DNA of 47,020 nucleotides from Acidimicrobiales bacterium. Its GTDB lineage: Bacteria; Actinomycetota; Acidimicrobiia; Acidimicrobiales; VFJN01. The DNA lies in assembly GCA_035316325.1 (NCBI GenBank), contig DATHJB010000219.1:1-47020 (forward strand), in the 5' to 3' direction. The position numbers and the translations under genes are program-made. This document shows positions 18,428 to 25,415 of the stretch, in pieces (the first letter of the stretch is position 1; each line of letters opens with the position of its first letter). A model generated the notes under the pieces. The model was not told where the DNA came from. It worked only from the letters and a program-made list of their open reading frames with translations, and did not search any database.

Positions 18428-19141
18428 TCACTCTTCGCTCGTCGTTGCGGTCGTGCTTGCGGTGGCGGCCGACCCGTTGGTCTCGGGCGCCACTGCCGGC
18501 TCGGGCGTCTCAGGCGTCTCGGGCGTCTCGGATGTTTCGGGCGCCGGGTTCTCGGCCGTCGAGCTCTCGGGTGTCGGGTTCTCGGCCTGGCGCCGGGCCC
18601 GCTCGGCCGCGGCTTGCGCCTTGCGATCGGGCGCCATCACCATCGTCATGTTGCGACCGTCGATGCGGGGCATGATCTCGACCCGACCCACCTCGGCCAC
18701 GGCCTCGACCACTTCGTCGAGGATCCGCTTGCCGAGCTCCGGGTGGTGCATCTCGCGCCCCCGGAAGGTCAGCGTGACCTTCACCTTGTGGCCGTCGTGG
18801 AGAAACCGCTCGACCTTGCGGGTCTTGGTGTCGAAGTCTCCCCTGGAGATCTTGGGCCGGTACTTCATCTCCTTGATGGAGACGCTCGACGCCTTTCGCC
18901 GGGACTCCTTGGCCTTCTGTGCGGCCTCGTACTTGTACTTGCCGTAATCCATGATCCGGCAGACAGGTGGGTTGGCTTGAGCCGCCACCTCTACCAGGTC
19001 GAGGTCGAGCTCGCGGGCACGTGCCAAGGCTTCGGGCAACGGACGGATCCCGATCTGAGAACCATCCGCGCCGACTAGGCGTACTTCACGGGCCCGGATC
19101 CGATCGTTGATCCGCGGCTCGCTGTTGGACGGCGTAGCTAT
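18428..19141 (-). CDS. infC: Translation initiation factor IF-3, apparent ATA start, extended C-terminus
   Basis: Binds the 30S subunit and checks start codon/initiator tRNA pairing. The conserved N-terminus EPRINDRIRAREVRLVG (residues 8-24) has no ATG, GTG or TTG before it: reading upstream gives only ATA at 19139-19141 before an in-frame TGA three codons earlier. GAGGAG lies nine bases before that ATA. infC is known to use rare start codons (AUU in E. coli), which lets IF-3 sense its own level. The N-domain is about 1-75, the linker about 75-90, and the C-domain about 90-175 with KVKVTLTFRGREM. Residues about 186-237 are an added Pro/Thr/Glu-rich tail with TPE repeats. Total 237 residues. 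Confidence 0.93.
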   Translation of the reverse strand: MATPSNSEPRINDRIRAREVRLVGADGSQIGIRPLPEALARARELDLDLVEVAAQANPPVCRIMDYGKYKYEAAQKAKESRRKASSVSIKEMKYRPKISRGDFDTKTRKVERFLHDGHKVKVTLTFRGREMHHPELGKRILDEVVEAVAEVGRVEIMPRIDGRNMTMVMAPDRKAQAAAERARRQAENPTPESSTAENPAPETSETPETPETPEPAVAPETNGSAATASTTATTSEE

Positions 19142-19224
19142 CGCCGGTCACTCCTCATGAATGCGCAGGCACCTCCGTACGCTGGTTGCTTTGTCTAGGT
19201 CTCCGAGCGCCGCGCAATCGCCTT

Positions 19225-19265
19225 AGAAAAGCAAAAGCGCGGACGCCGGGGAAGCCGACATCCGC
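19225..19265 (-). terminator. Terminator-like hairpin in the infC leader (possible attenuator)
   Basis: On the minus strand an 11-base-pair stem (plus-strand arms GCGGACGCCGG at 19239-19249 and CCGACATCCGC at 19255-19265, two G-U pairs in the RNA) with a 5-base loop is followed directly by GC-TTTT-GC-TTTT. This is the clearest intrinsic terminator shape in the window. It sits about 85 bases before infC, with no minus-strand gene upstream of it until the divergent gene at 19460, so it can only terminate the infC leader transcript. That is the arrangement of an attenuator. Control by L20 or another factor is inference. Confidence 0.6.
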
Positions 19266-19459
19266 GATGCAGACTGGCGCCTGCGGCGTTGACGCGACCC
19301 GAGCGCACCTCAGAGGTGGCCGGGTGGGGACCTGCTCGCTGTCGGGCGGGTCCCGCTTCCCGTGAAGTTGTGGGCGCGTAGGGTACCAGCGACCGTAGGT
19401 GGCACGACAACCCGTCACCGACCTGTCATGACAGCGCACCCAACCTCGGGAAGAAGACA
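19266..19459. promoter_or_regulatory. Divergent promoter/leader region of infC and the gene at 19460
   Basis: With the terminator and infC proximal leader this makes a gene-free stretch of 318 bases (19142-19459). It holds several short inverted repeats: CACCT-CAG-AGGTG at 19309-19321, GGGACC/GGTCCC arms in the 19331-19358 area, and a 12-base palindrome CTGTCATGACAG near 19424-19435. These could fold as upper hairpins of the infC leader RNA. I find no convincing -35/-10 pair, so transcription starts are not assigned. Confidence 0.4.
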
Positions 19460-19906
19460 ATGACCCTGTGGACCCCCTCCGGCGAGCATCCCGTCGACCG
19501 CCAGCCCTCCGCGCCACCCAGCGAGCCGGCGTCGCCGTCGGGCCCTCCGGGCGCGGACGAGCCGTCGCTGGAGGACCTGCCGCCGGAGCAGCGCGCCCAG
19601 GTCGAGGAGATGAACCGGCAGATGGAGGCCGCCCAGCAGCAGATGCTGTCGCTGCCGGCGGGTGTCGTCGTCGGGCAGCAGGCCATGCAGTTCTACGAGC
19701 TGTCGGCGCTCTACCTGTCACAGCAGCCGCCACGGCTCGACGAGGCCCGCATCGCCATCGACGCTCTGGCGGGCGTGGTCGAGAAGCTGGGCGAACGGCT
19801 CGGTGAGGCCGAGCAGCCGGTGCGGCAGGCGCTGAACCAGCTCCAGCTGGCGTTCGTCCAGGTCGCCCGGCAGGCAGGTGTGCCGGAGGGTGAGAGCGAG
19901 GGGTGA
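19460..19906 (+). CDS. DUF1844-like small protein
   Basis: 148 residues. Residues 1-45 are Pro/Ser/Glu-rich and probably disordered. The rest is helical: VVVGQQAMQFYELSALYL, then LDEARIAIDALAGVVEKLG and a final helix LNQLQLAFVQVARQ. The IDAL...EKLG pattern resembles DUF1844 proteins. There is no signal peptide or catalytic motif. ATG start with GGGAAGAAG just upstream. It is divergent from infC and overlaps the next gene by 4 bases (GTGA). Function unknown. Confidence 0.7.
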   Translation: MTLWTPSGEHPVDRQPSAPPSEPASPSGPPGADEPSLEDLPPEQRAQVEEMNRQMEAAQQQMLSLPAGVVVGQQAMQFYELSALYLSQQPPRLDEARIAIDALAGVVEKLGERLGEAEQPVRQALNQLQLAFVQVARQAGVPEGESEG

Positions 19907-20661
19907 CGCGGGCCGGTTGGAAGGCGATCGCCGCCGTCGGTGCAGTAGCCGCGGCAGTTCTCGTCGGTGTCGTCCGCGGCGCCACCGACGGCACCGACGG
20001 CACCGACGGCACCGACGGCACCGAGGCCGAGGATGCCGGCAACCTGGACGTGCCGCTCGACCTGGTGGTGCTGGGCGACTCGTTCGTCGAGCACTCCCGG
20101 GACCAGATCGGGGCCTACGCCGAGGCGCAGGGGCTCGACGCCGAGGTGATGGGCCTGGGCGGCACGGCGATCTGCAACTGGGAGGAGCAGCTGCAGGACC
20201 ACGCCGCCGACCCGCCCGCGGTGATGGTGATCTCGTTCGCCGGCAACGACCTCCCCCACACGTGCTTCAACCCGACCGACGAGTCGCGCGACGCCGCCAC
20301 CGTCGCCGCGGGCTACCGGGAGGCGCTCGACGAGGTGGTGGCGCTGTTCGACGACGCCGGGAGCGAGCTGTACGCGGTGGTGCCGCCGCCGATCCGCGAC
20401 GTGCAGTTCGAGGAGCGGGCCGCGGCGATGCGGGTGATGTACGCCGAAGCCGCCGCCGACCTCCCGTCGCTGCACCTGATCGACAGCGCCACCCAGCTCG
20501 ACCCCGACGGCACCGGGTTCCACGAGTCGCTCCCCTGCGCGCCGTGGGACACCGACTGCCCCGCGACCGGCGAGGTGGTGGTCCGCCAGACCGACGGCAT
20601 CCACGTCACCCCGGCCGGCGCCGAGCGCTACGCCCGGGCGATCGTCGACGGGCTCAGCTGA
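19903..20661 (+). CDS. Exported SGNH/GDSL-family hydrolase
   Basis: 252 residues. N-terminal hydrophobic segment (about 6-24) acts as signal peptide or anchor, followed by a repeated DGT linker encoded by five 9-base tandem repeats. The SGNH blocks are all present: Ser60 in VVLGDSFVEH, Gly in MGLGGTAICNW, Asn115 in SFAGND, and Asp/His in TDGIHVTPAG near residues 229-238. It is probably a cell-surface esterase or acetyl hydrolase; substrate unknown. The GTG start overlaps the upstream stop, and the TGA stop is itself part of hairpin element B. Confidence 0.82.
   Translation: MTRAGWKAIAAVGAVAAAVLVGVVRGATDGTDGTDGTDGTEAEDAGNLDVPLDLVVLGDSFVEHSRDQIGAYAEAQGLDAEVMGLGGTAICNWEEQLQDHAADPPAVMVISFAGNDLPHTCFNPTDESRDAATVAAGYREALDEVVALFDDAGSELYAVVPPPIRDVQFEERAAAMRVMYAEAAADLPSLHLIDSATQLDPDGTGFHESLPCAPWDTDCPATGEVVVRQTDGIHVTPAGAERYARAIVDGLS
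19981..20025 (+). repeat. Five 9-base tandem repeats coding for a DGT linker
   Basis: Consecutive units GGCACCGAC (first unit GCCACCGAC, last GGCACCGAG) inside the SGNH hydrolase gene. They encode the Thr-Asp-Gly linker between membrane segment and enzyme and are a likely site of length variation between strains. Confidence 0.85.
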
Positions 20662-20708
20662 AATTGCGTCGATCTGCCCGCTCCATGCGGGTTTTCGAAC
20701 GCAATTTC
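20660..20708. repeat. Hairpin palindrome element B
   Basis: Outer arms GAAATTGCGT (20660-20669) and ACGCAATTTC (20699-20708), with a nested CCCGC / GCGGG hairpin around TCCAT in the centre. It is 41 of 49 identical to element C inside coaBC. It begins at the stop codon of the SGNH hydrolase and lies between that gene and the convergent cold-shock-like gene. Confidence 0.88.
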
Positions 20709-20722
20709 GGGGGGTCGTGCGG

Positions 20723-20956
20723 TCAGCCGGCCTCGATCCGGGCGGCTTCCCAGCGACCCATCGGGCCGGCCACCACCTGGAACCGCACCCGCTCCCCCAC
20801 CGAGATCGTGCGGGTGCCGTCGGCGATGGCGGTGCAGTGGAACGGCAGGTCCGCCCCGTCGGCGGTCGTGATCGCCCCGAGGCCGCGGGGCTCGTCGAAC
20901 GACGACACCACGCCCCGGCCCGCGTCGAAGGCTCGCAGCGCCATCGGCATCGGCAT
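20723..20956 (-). CDS. Cold-shock-domain-like small protein
   Basis: About 77 residues. GVVSSFDEPRGLGAI, then DGADLPFHCTAI, VGERVRFQVV and RWEAARI follow the five-strand cold-shock fold, with a less aromatic RNP1 than canonical CspA. It may bind RNA or single-stranded DNA weakly. Several starts are possible: TTG at 20965 (overlapping the hisG stop by 4 bases) or ATG at 20956, 20950 or 20944; none has a good Shine-Dalgarno. It is directly downstream of hisG and ends close to hairpin element B. Confidence 0.72.
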   Translation of the reverse strand: MPMPMALRAFDAGRGVVSSFDEPRGLGAITTADGADLPFHCTAIADGTRTISVGERVRFQVVAGPMGRWEAARIEAG

Positions 20957-20961
20957 CGGCG

Positions 20962-21840
20962 TCAATGGACGATCTTGGACAGCGGGAGCTCGATCAGGTC
21001 GGAGGCGCCGGCGTCCTTGAGCGCCGGGATCAACGTGTTGATCTGCGACTTCGCCACCACGGCCTCGATCGCGTAGCCACCGTCGACACCGAACAGCTTC
21101 GACACCGTGGGCGACTTCATCGCCGGCATCAGCTTGGTGACCTCGTCCAGGTCGTCCTCGCCCACGTTCAGCTTCACCAGCACCTTCCCCCGGGCCTCGA
21201 GCACGCCGTCGAGCAGCACCTTGATCTGCTCCATGGCCTTGCGCTTCGCCGGGTCCTCGTAGGCCGCCGGGTTGGCGACCAGCTCGGTGTAGCTGTGCAG
21301 GATCTCGTCGATGATCTTCAGGCCCGCGGCCCGCAGCGCCCGGCCCGTCTCGGTGATGTCGACGATGCAGTCGACGATGTCGGGCACCTTCGCCTCGGTG
21401 GCCCCGTAGCTCAGGCGGATGTCGGCCTTGATGCCCTTGCTCTCGAAGTAGCGGCGGGTGATCTCCGGGTACTCGGTGGAGACGCGCACGCCGTCGGGCA
21501 GGTCGCCCACGTAGGTGATGGGGCTGTCACTGGGCACGGCCACCACGATGCGGATCGGCAGGGCCGTCGCCTTGGAGTACTGCATCTCGCCCAGCGAGAC
21601 GACGCCGGCGCCGGTCTCCTCCACCCAGTCGCGGCCGGTGATGCCCAGGTCGAACAACCCCTCGGCCACGTAGCGGGGGATCTCCTGGGGGCGCAGGATG
21701 CGGACGTCGTCGATGCGGGGGTCGGCGATGTTGGCGCGGTAGTCGACCGATCCGGACCGGCTGACGTTGAGGTCGGCCGCCTCGAACAGCGCCAGCGTGG
21801 CCTTCTCGAGGGAACCCTTGGGGAGCACGAGCTTCAGCAC
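20962..21840 (-). CDS. hisG: ATP phosphoribosyltransferase, long form
   Basis: 292 residues. First step of histidine synthesis, joining ATP and PRPP. The catalytic part begins LVLPKGSLEKATLALFEAADL and includes LGITGRDWVEE and the PRPP-site segment IVDCIVDITETGRALRAAGL. The final about 75 residues form the C-terminal regulatory domain of the histidine-inhibited long form, so no HisZ is needed. It starts at GTG. The hisE gene, commonly next to hisG in actinobacteria, is not found beside it. Confidence 0.95.
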   Translation of the reverse strand: MLKLVLPKGSLEKATLALFEAADLNVSRSGSVDYRANIADPRIDDVRILRPQEIPRYVAEGLFDLGITGRDWVEETGAGVVSLGEMQYSKATALPIRIVVAVPSDSPITYVGDLPDGVRVSTEYPEITRRYFESKGIKADIRLSYGATEAKVPDIVDCIVDITETGRALRAAGLKIIDEILHSYTELVANPAAYEDPAKRKAMEQIKVLLDGVLEARGKVLVKLNVGEDDLDEVTKLMPAMKSPTVSKLFGVDGGYAIEAVVAKSQINTLIPALKDAGASDLIELPLSKIVH

Positions 21841-21902
21841 GGTCTGCCACCGTACGCGCTGGGCAACCTGTTCAGGAGCCCTTTCTCAACGAGTTCTGAA
21901 CG

Positions 21903-22391
21903 TCACGAAGCGTAGGTGGACGCCAGACGGGCCATCTCGACGGCCACCCAGGCCGCCTCCTCGCCCACGTTGTGGCCGCCCTCACCCTCGGATCGGGCGA
22001 GCGCCTGCTCCTCGTTCTCGACGGTCAGCACGCCGAAGCCGACCGGGACGCCGGTCGACAGCTGCACCTGCTGGATGCCGGCGGCGCACTCCCCCGCCAC
22101 GATGTCGTAGTGGGTGGTCTCGCCCCGCACGACGGTGCCGATGCAGACGACCGCGTCGACCCGGCCGGAGGTCGCCAGCACCCGGGCGCCGAAGGGGATC
22201 TCGAAGGAGCCGGGGACCGACACCTCCACGATGTCGGGCTCCAGCACCCCGGTGCCGAGGAGGCCCCGGCGCACGCCGTCGGCCAGGCGGTCGACCACAT
22301 GGGAGTTCCAGCGGGCCCGCACGATGCCGACGCGCAGGCCCTTGCCGTCGACGCCGTCAGGCGTCCCCGCCCGCCTGTCGCCGGTTGCCAT
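21903..22391 (-). CDS. ribH: 6,7-dimethyl-8-ribityllumazine synthase
   Basis: 162 residues. Condenses the pyrimidine amine and dihydroxybutanone phosphate to lumazine; usually an icosahedral capsid or pentamer. Motifs: VRARWNSHVVDRL, VPGSFEIPFGARVLA, CIGTVVRGETTHYDIV with the catalytic His, and VGFGVLTVENEEQALARS. ATG start with GGAGG eight bases upstream; that ribosome site adjoins hairpin element D. Last gene of the riboflavin cluster. Confidence 0.95.
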   Translation of the reverse strand: MATGDRRAGTPDGVDGKGLRVGIVRARWNSHVVDRLADGVRRGLLGTGVLEPDIVEVSVPGSFEIPFGARVLATSGRVDAVVCIGTVVRGETTHYDIVAGECAAGIQQVQLSTGVPVGFGVLTVENEEQALARSEGEGGHNVGEEAAWVAVEMARLASTYAS

Positions 22392-22403
22392 CAGCCGATC
22401 CTC

Positions 22404-22458
22404 CCCGAAACCTCGACACAGGTGGCGCCATAGCGACCGTTCCTGTCGAAGTTTCGGG
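22404..22458. repeat. Hairpin palindrome element D, just upstream of the ribH ribosome site
   Basis: Arms CCCGAAACCTCGACA (22404-22418) and TGTCGAAGTTTCGGG (22444-22458), one mismatch in 15. The centre contains GTGGCGCCATAGCGACC. In reverse orientation it matches element E at about 49 of 54 positions. It fills most of the gap between ribBA and ribH, and on the minus strand its end runs into the GGGGAGG ribosome binding site of ribH. Confidence 0.88.
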
Positions 22459-22466
22459 TGGGACGC

Positions 22467-23687
22467 TCAGAGGACATCGTCGAGGCCTTCCAGGAGGTGC
22501 CCCATCCGCTCCCGCTTGGTGCGCAGGTAGGCGATGTTCTCGGGGTTCGGCTGGGTGAGCAGCGGCATGCGGCCGGTGATCTCCAGGCCGAAGCCCTGCA
22601 GGCCGCCGTACTTCGACGGGTTGTTGGTCATCAGCCGCATGGTGGTGACGCCCAGGTCGACCAGGATCTGCGCCCCGATGCCGTACTCGCGGCTGTCGAC
22701 CGGGAGGCCCAGCGCGAGGTTGGCGTCGACGGTGTCGTGGCCGTCGTCCTGCAGCTGGTAGGCCCGCAGCTTGTGGCCGATGCCGATGCCCCGGCCCTCG
22801 TGGCCCCGCAGGTAGACGACCGCGCCCAGGCCCTCCTCGCCGATCCGCTGCATCGACTCGGCCAGCTGGGGACCGCAGTCGCAGCGCATCGAGCCGAAGA
22901 CGTCGCCGGTGAGGCACTCGGAGTGCACCCGCACCAGCACGTCCTCCTCGCCCTGGAGGGCGCCCTTCACGAACGCCAGGTGCTCGGTGCCGTCGAGCGT
23001 CGAGCGGTAGGCGTAGCAGGTGAACTCGCCCCACTCGGTGGGGACGCGGGCCTCGGTGATGCGCTGGACCAGCTTCTCGGTCTGCCGGCGGTAACGGGTG
23101 AGCTCGGCGATCGAGATGATCAGCAGCTCGTGCTTGGCGGCGAAGCGCTCCAGCTCGGGGAGCCGCGCCATGTCGTCCTTCTTCTCGTTCACCAGCTCGG
23201 AGAGGACGCCCGCCGGGTAGAGGCCGGCCATGCGGGCGAGGTCGATCGACGCCTCGGTGTGGCCGGCGCGCTTGAGGACGCCGCCGTCGCGGGCTTCGAG
23301 AGGGAAGATGTGGCCGGGGCGCAGCAGGTCGGCGGGACGGGTGCTCGGGTCGACCAGGGCGTTGATCGTAGCGGCCCGGTCGTAGGCGGAGATGCCCGTG
23401 GTCGTGCCGTGGCGGTAGTCGACCGTGACCGTGAACGCGGTGCGCATGCTCTCGGTGTTGTCGACCACCATCAGCGGCAGGTCGAGCTCCCGGGCCCGCT
23501 CCGACGTGACCGGGGCACAGATGACGCCGGAGGTGTGGTGCAGGAAGAAGGCGATCTTCTCCGGCGTCGCACACTCCGCCGCCATGATGAGGTCGCCCTC
23601 GTTCTCGCGGTCCTCGTCGTCGACGACGATGACGATCTCACCGCGGCCGACCGCGGCGACGGCGTCTTCGATCTTGGCGAACGGCAT
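22467..23687 (-). CDS. ribBA: Bifunctional DHBP synthase / GTP cyclohydrolase II
   Basis: 406 residues. The N-terminal half (about 1-205) makes dihydroxybutanone phosphate from ribulose 5-phosphate: VVDDEDRENEGDLIMAAE and RPGHIFPLEARDGGVLKRAGHTEA. The C-terminal half (about 206-406) opens GTP: HSECLTGDVFGSMRCDCGPQ with the zinc cysteines and YLRGHEGRGIG. The chosen ATG (23687) has the standard N-terminus MPFAKIEDAVAAV, with GGGAGGG about 11 bases upstream; the frame opens further upstream without homology. Confidence 0.95.
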   Translation of the reverse strand: MPFAKIEDAVAAVGRGEIVIVVDDEDRENEGDLIMAAECATPEKIAFFLHHTSGVICAPVTSERARELDLPLMVVDNTESMRTAFTVTVDYRHGTTTGISAYDRAATINALVDPSTRPADLLRPGHIFPLEARDGGVLKRAGHTEASIDLARMAGLYPAGVLSELVNEKKDDMARLPELERFAAKHELLIISIAELTRYRRQTEKLVQRITEARVPTEWGEFTCYAYRSTLDGTEHLAFVKGALQGEEDVLVRVHSECLTGDVFGSMRCDCGPQLAESMQRIGEEGLGAVVYLRGHEGRGIGIGHKLRAYQLQDDGHDTVDANLALGLPVDSREYGIGAQILVDLGVTTMRLMTNNPSKYGGLQGFGLEITGRMPLLTQPNPENIAYLRTKRERMGHLLEGLDDVL

Positions 23688-23721
23688 TGGCTCTCGGCCC
23701 TCCCGTCTGGCTCCGGCCCGA

Positions 23722-24318
23722 TCAGCCCTGATCGGTGCCGGGCTCTGTGGCGTCATCCTGCCAGGTGAGCAGGCGTTCGACGTACTTCACGGTGACGTCG
23801 ACCTCGAGGTTCACCTGGTCGCCCTCGGCGCGGCGGCCGAGGGTGGTGACCTCCATGGTGTGGGGGATGACGGCGACCGTGAAACCGTCGTCGAGGACGT
23901 CGACCACGGTGAGGCTCACGCCGTCGACGGTGATCGACCCCTTCTCCACGATGTAGCGGAGCAGCTCCCGGGGCATGCGGACGGCGAGGTCCGGGGCCGG
24001 GTGGGTGACCTCGCCGACGCCGTCGACGTGGCCCTGCACGATGTGGCCGCCGAGGCGGTCCTGCACCCGGACGGGGCGCTCGAGGTTCACGCTGTCCTTG
24101 GGCCGGCGGACGCCGAGGGTGGTGCGCTTCAGCGTCTCGTCGCTGAGGTCGGCCTCCCACCAGCCCTCGCCCTGGGCCACGACGGTGATGCACACGCCGT
24201 CGACCGCGATCGAGTCGCCGATGTGGGCGTCGTCCAGCACCTTGCGGGCGGCGATGCGGATGCGGCCGCCGTCTCGCGACGCAACCTGGCCCATCTCCTC
24301 GACAATGCCGGTGAACAT
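23722..24318 (-). CDS. ribE: Riboflavin synthase alpha chain
   Basis: 198 residues. Dismutates two lumazines to riboflavin. Two similar lumazine-binding barrels are visible: MFTGIVEEMGQV ... SIAVDGVCITV in the first and GGHIVQGHVDGVGEV ... SITVDGVSLTVV in the second. ATG start overlaps the ribD stop by one base (TGATG). Confidence 0.95.
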   Translation of the reverse strand: MFTGIVEEMGQVASRDGGRIRIAARKVLDDAHIGDSIAVDGVCITVVAQGEGWWEADLSDETLKRTTLGVRRPKDSVNLERPVRVQDRLGGHIVQGHVDGVGEVTHPAPDLAVRMPRELLRYIVEKGSITVDGVSLTVVDVLDDGFTVAVIPHTMEVTTLGRRAEGDQVNLEVDVTVKYVERLLTWQDDATEPGTDQG

Positions 24319-25355
24319 CAGTTGGGCTCCTCGCCTCGGCCCTGGCCTGTGCCCGACGGGCCAGGCTCCACGTCGATACGGATGTCGTCTCCCAGCTTGG
24401 TCACGGCCGTGATGTGTCCGCGCCAGACGTCCGCCATCGTGGCGGCTCCGCGGCCATTGAACAACCCGACGGCGTCTCTTCCTCCGAAGAGGGCGGGCGC
24501 CAGGTAGAGGACGTAGCGGTCGACCAGGCCCCGGTGGTGGAAGGACGCCGCCACCGTGGCGCCGCCTTCGACGAGGAGCTGGAGGACGCCCCGATCGCCG
24601 AGGTCGTCGAGCACGGGGCCGAGGTCGCCTTGCAGTTCGAGGGCGGGGTGGACCTTGGCGTCCGCGGGTGCGTGGCCGAGGACGACCCTGATCGGGTCCT
24701 TGCCGGGGGCGTCGCGGACGGTGAGCTCCGGGTCGTCGGCGCGGACGGTGCCGGCGCCGACCAGGACGGCGTCGCTCTCGGCTCGCAGGTGGTGGACGTC
24801 CTTACGGGCCTCGGGACCGGTGATCCAGCGGCTGGTGCCGTCGGGGGCCGCCGTGCCGCCGTCGAGGGTGGCCGCCAGCTTGAGGACGACGTAGGGGCGG
24901 CCGGTGGTCCGGTGCGTGATGTAGGGCAGGAGCTGTCGGGTGACGGTGGCCGCCTCGACGCCGGTCGACACCTCGATGCCGGCCTTCCGGAGGCGGGCGA
25001 TGCCCTGGCCCGCTACCTTCCAGTCGGGGTCCTGGATGGCGACGACGGCTCGCCCGATCTGCGCCTCCACGAGGGCGTCGGCGCAGGGTGCGGTGCGGCC
25101 CAGGTGACTGCAGGGCTCAAGGGTGGTGTAGGCGGTGGCACCGCGGAGGTCGGCCTGCTCGTTCCGGGCGTCGGCGATGGCGACCGCCTCGGCGTGGGGG
25201 CCGCCGGGAGGTTGGGTGGCGCCCTCGAAGGTGCGGCCGTCCGCGGTGACGATCACGCAGCCGACCCAGGGGTTGGGTGCCGTGGTGGTCCGCACTCCGG
25301 CGGCCAGCTCGACGGCCCGCTGCATGTGGCGCGTGTCGCGGTCTTCGTCGACCAT
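24318..25355 (-). CDS. ribD: Bifunctional riboflavin deaminase/reductase
   Basis: 345 residues. Deaminates then reduces the pyrimidine intermediate of riboflavin synthesis. The deaminase domain (about 10-150) has the zinc motifs GPHAEAVAI and TLEPCSHLGRTAPC. The reductase domain (about 155-345) has LKLAATLDGGTAAPDGTSRWITG and LLVEGGATVAASF. The ATG at 25355 gives MVDEDRDTRHMQRAVELA; a GTG nine codons earlier (25382) is possible but would lie at the predicted transcription start. First gene of ribD-ribE-ribBA-ribH. No FMN riboswitch is seen; instead a palindromic operator overlaps the promoter. Confidence 0.93.
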   Translation of the reverse strand: MVDEDRDTRHMQRAVELAAGVRTTTAPNPWVGCVIVTADGRTFEGATQPPGGPHAEAVAIADARNEQADLRGATAYTTLEPCSHLGRTAPCADALVEAQIGRAVVAIQDPDWKVAGQGIARLRKAGIEVSTGVEAATVTRQLLPYITHRTTGRPYVVLKLAATLDGGTAAPDGTSRWITGPEARKDVHHLRAESDAVLVGAGTVRADDPELTVRDAPGKDPIRVVLGHAPADAKVHPALELQGDLGPVLDDLGDRGVLQLLVEGGATVAASFHHRGLVDRYVLYLAPALFGGRDAVGLFNGRGAATMADVWRGHITAVTKLGDDIRIDVEPGPSGTGQGRGEEPN

Positions 25356-25387
25356 CGTCCGCAGCCTAAGGGTCGCCTCCACGCCCA

Positions 25388-25409
25388 GAATTAGAACACG
25401 TTCTAATTC
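25388..25409. promoter_or_regulatory. 22-base perfect palindrome over the ribD promoter (KstR-like operator)
   Basis: Left arm GAATTAGAAC (25388-25397), AC, right arm GTTCTAATTC (25400-25409). The central 14 bases fit the published KstR consensus TNNAACNNGTTNNA, a TetR-family site. On the minus strand a promoter can be read through it: -35 TAGACG (25413-25418), 17-base spacer, -10 TCTAAT (25390-25395). The palindrome covers the spacer and -10, the ideal position for a repressor. The next gene is ribD, 33 bases on. Palindrome and promoter spacing are seen; the regulator is inferred. Confidence 0.75.
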
Positions 25410-25415
25410 CGCCGT

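Noticed and set aside
19981..20025. Short tandem repeats as a CRISPR array
   Set aside because: Units are 9 bases, contiguous and coding, with no spacers.
21841..21902. GTTCAG / CTGAAC inverted repeat between ribH and hisG
   Set aside because: Six-base arms with a loop of about 20 bases and no T-run; likely chance.
25356..25415. FMN riboswitch before ribD
   Set aside because: The space before ribD is only 60 bases and holds a promoter-like pair with a palindrome; no room for, and no sign of, the conserved FMN aptamer.
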